The notes beneath the pieces are model-generated. The model did no database searches. It was not told the DNA's origin and saw only the letters and a list, made by a program, of their open reading frames with translations. Positions 16,282 through 16,328 of a stretch of DNA of 16,328 nucleotides are shown one piece after another (positions within the stretch are counted from its first letter, which is position 1; each line of letters begins with the position of its first letter). The position numbers and the translations under genes were made by a program. The DNA comes from an uncultured Collinsella sp. (lineage in GTDB: Bacteria > Actinomycetota > Coriobacteriia > Coriobacteriales > Coriobacteriaceae), in NCBI GenBank assembly GCA_900549455.1, contig UROM01000031.1:1-16328 (forward strand). Direction: 5' to 3'.

Positions 16282-16328
16282 CTGTCTCTTATACACATCT
16301 GACGCTGCCGACGATCGCATAAGTGTAG
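16282..16328. other. Nextera i5-side adapter (non-genomic)
   Basis: CTGTCTCTTATACACATCT (16282-16300) is the Tn5 mosaic end, GACGCTGCCGACGA (16301-16314) the read-1 adapter complement, TCGCATAA (16315-16322) the complement of i5 index TTATGCGA (Nextera XT S522), and GTGTAG the start of the P5 complement. The TGA at 16300-16302 that seems to end the giant gene is made by this adapter. Confidence 0.98.

Overview
The window is one assembled bacterial contig of about 16.2 kb of genomic DNA (positions 50 to 16281). Both ends are capped by untrimmed Illumina Nextera sequence, so both terminal genes are cut by the assembly and not by biology. High GC, Actinobacteria-like codon use, an adjacent cyclodeaminase-type cyclohydrolase/FolD pair, a family C69 dipeptidase, and large surface proteins with InlB-type repeats and an LPxTG-like anchor together suggest a gut Coriobacteriia member, most likely Collinsella or a close relative. 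This assignment is inference from gene content; there is no rRNA or other marker gene.

Layout. Positions 50-2795 carry three minus-strand cell-surface genes. They are the first codons of a lipoprotein cut by the contig end, a complete paralogous lipoprotein with its own terminator, and a sortase-anchored beta-helix/InlB-repeat surface protein that is split by a frameshift near 2315. An AT-rich promoter region (2796-3091) separates them from plus-strand metabolic genes. These are a 210-aa cyclodeaminase/cyclohydrolase (fchA-like) and folD, 2 bp apart. Next come a 226-bp palindromic element with perfect 28-bp terminal inverted repeats, a C69 dipeptidase with a terminator, and a two-gene unit of a small phasin-like acidic protein plus an AarF/UbiB kinase, also terminated.

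The last 7 kb is one unit: a cobalamin riboswitch (9087-9259) followed by a giant open-ended secreted protein of at least 2293 aa. Its order is signal peptide, Ala/Asp/Gly-rich spacer, seven Ig-like repeats, a region of atrophied-Ig-type domains, three tandem DUF4430 domains (related to the C-terminal domain of transcobalamin), a PQQ-like beta-propeller, an InlB repeat, and a Gly/Ser/Asn linker that runs into the adapter. Riboswitch control plus transcobalamin-like domains points to a surface corrinoid-capture protein. This is the most interesting system in the window.

A second notable point is FolD. It has lost the two residues needed for cyclohydrolase activity (Lys to Ala52, Gln to Phe96) but keeps its NADP-binding and other folate motifs, and it sits beside an FchA-like cyclohydrolase. 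This suggests the two steps are divided between the two proteins.
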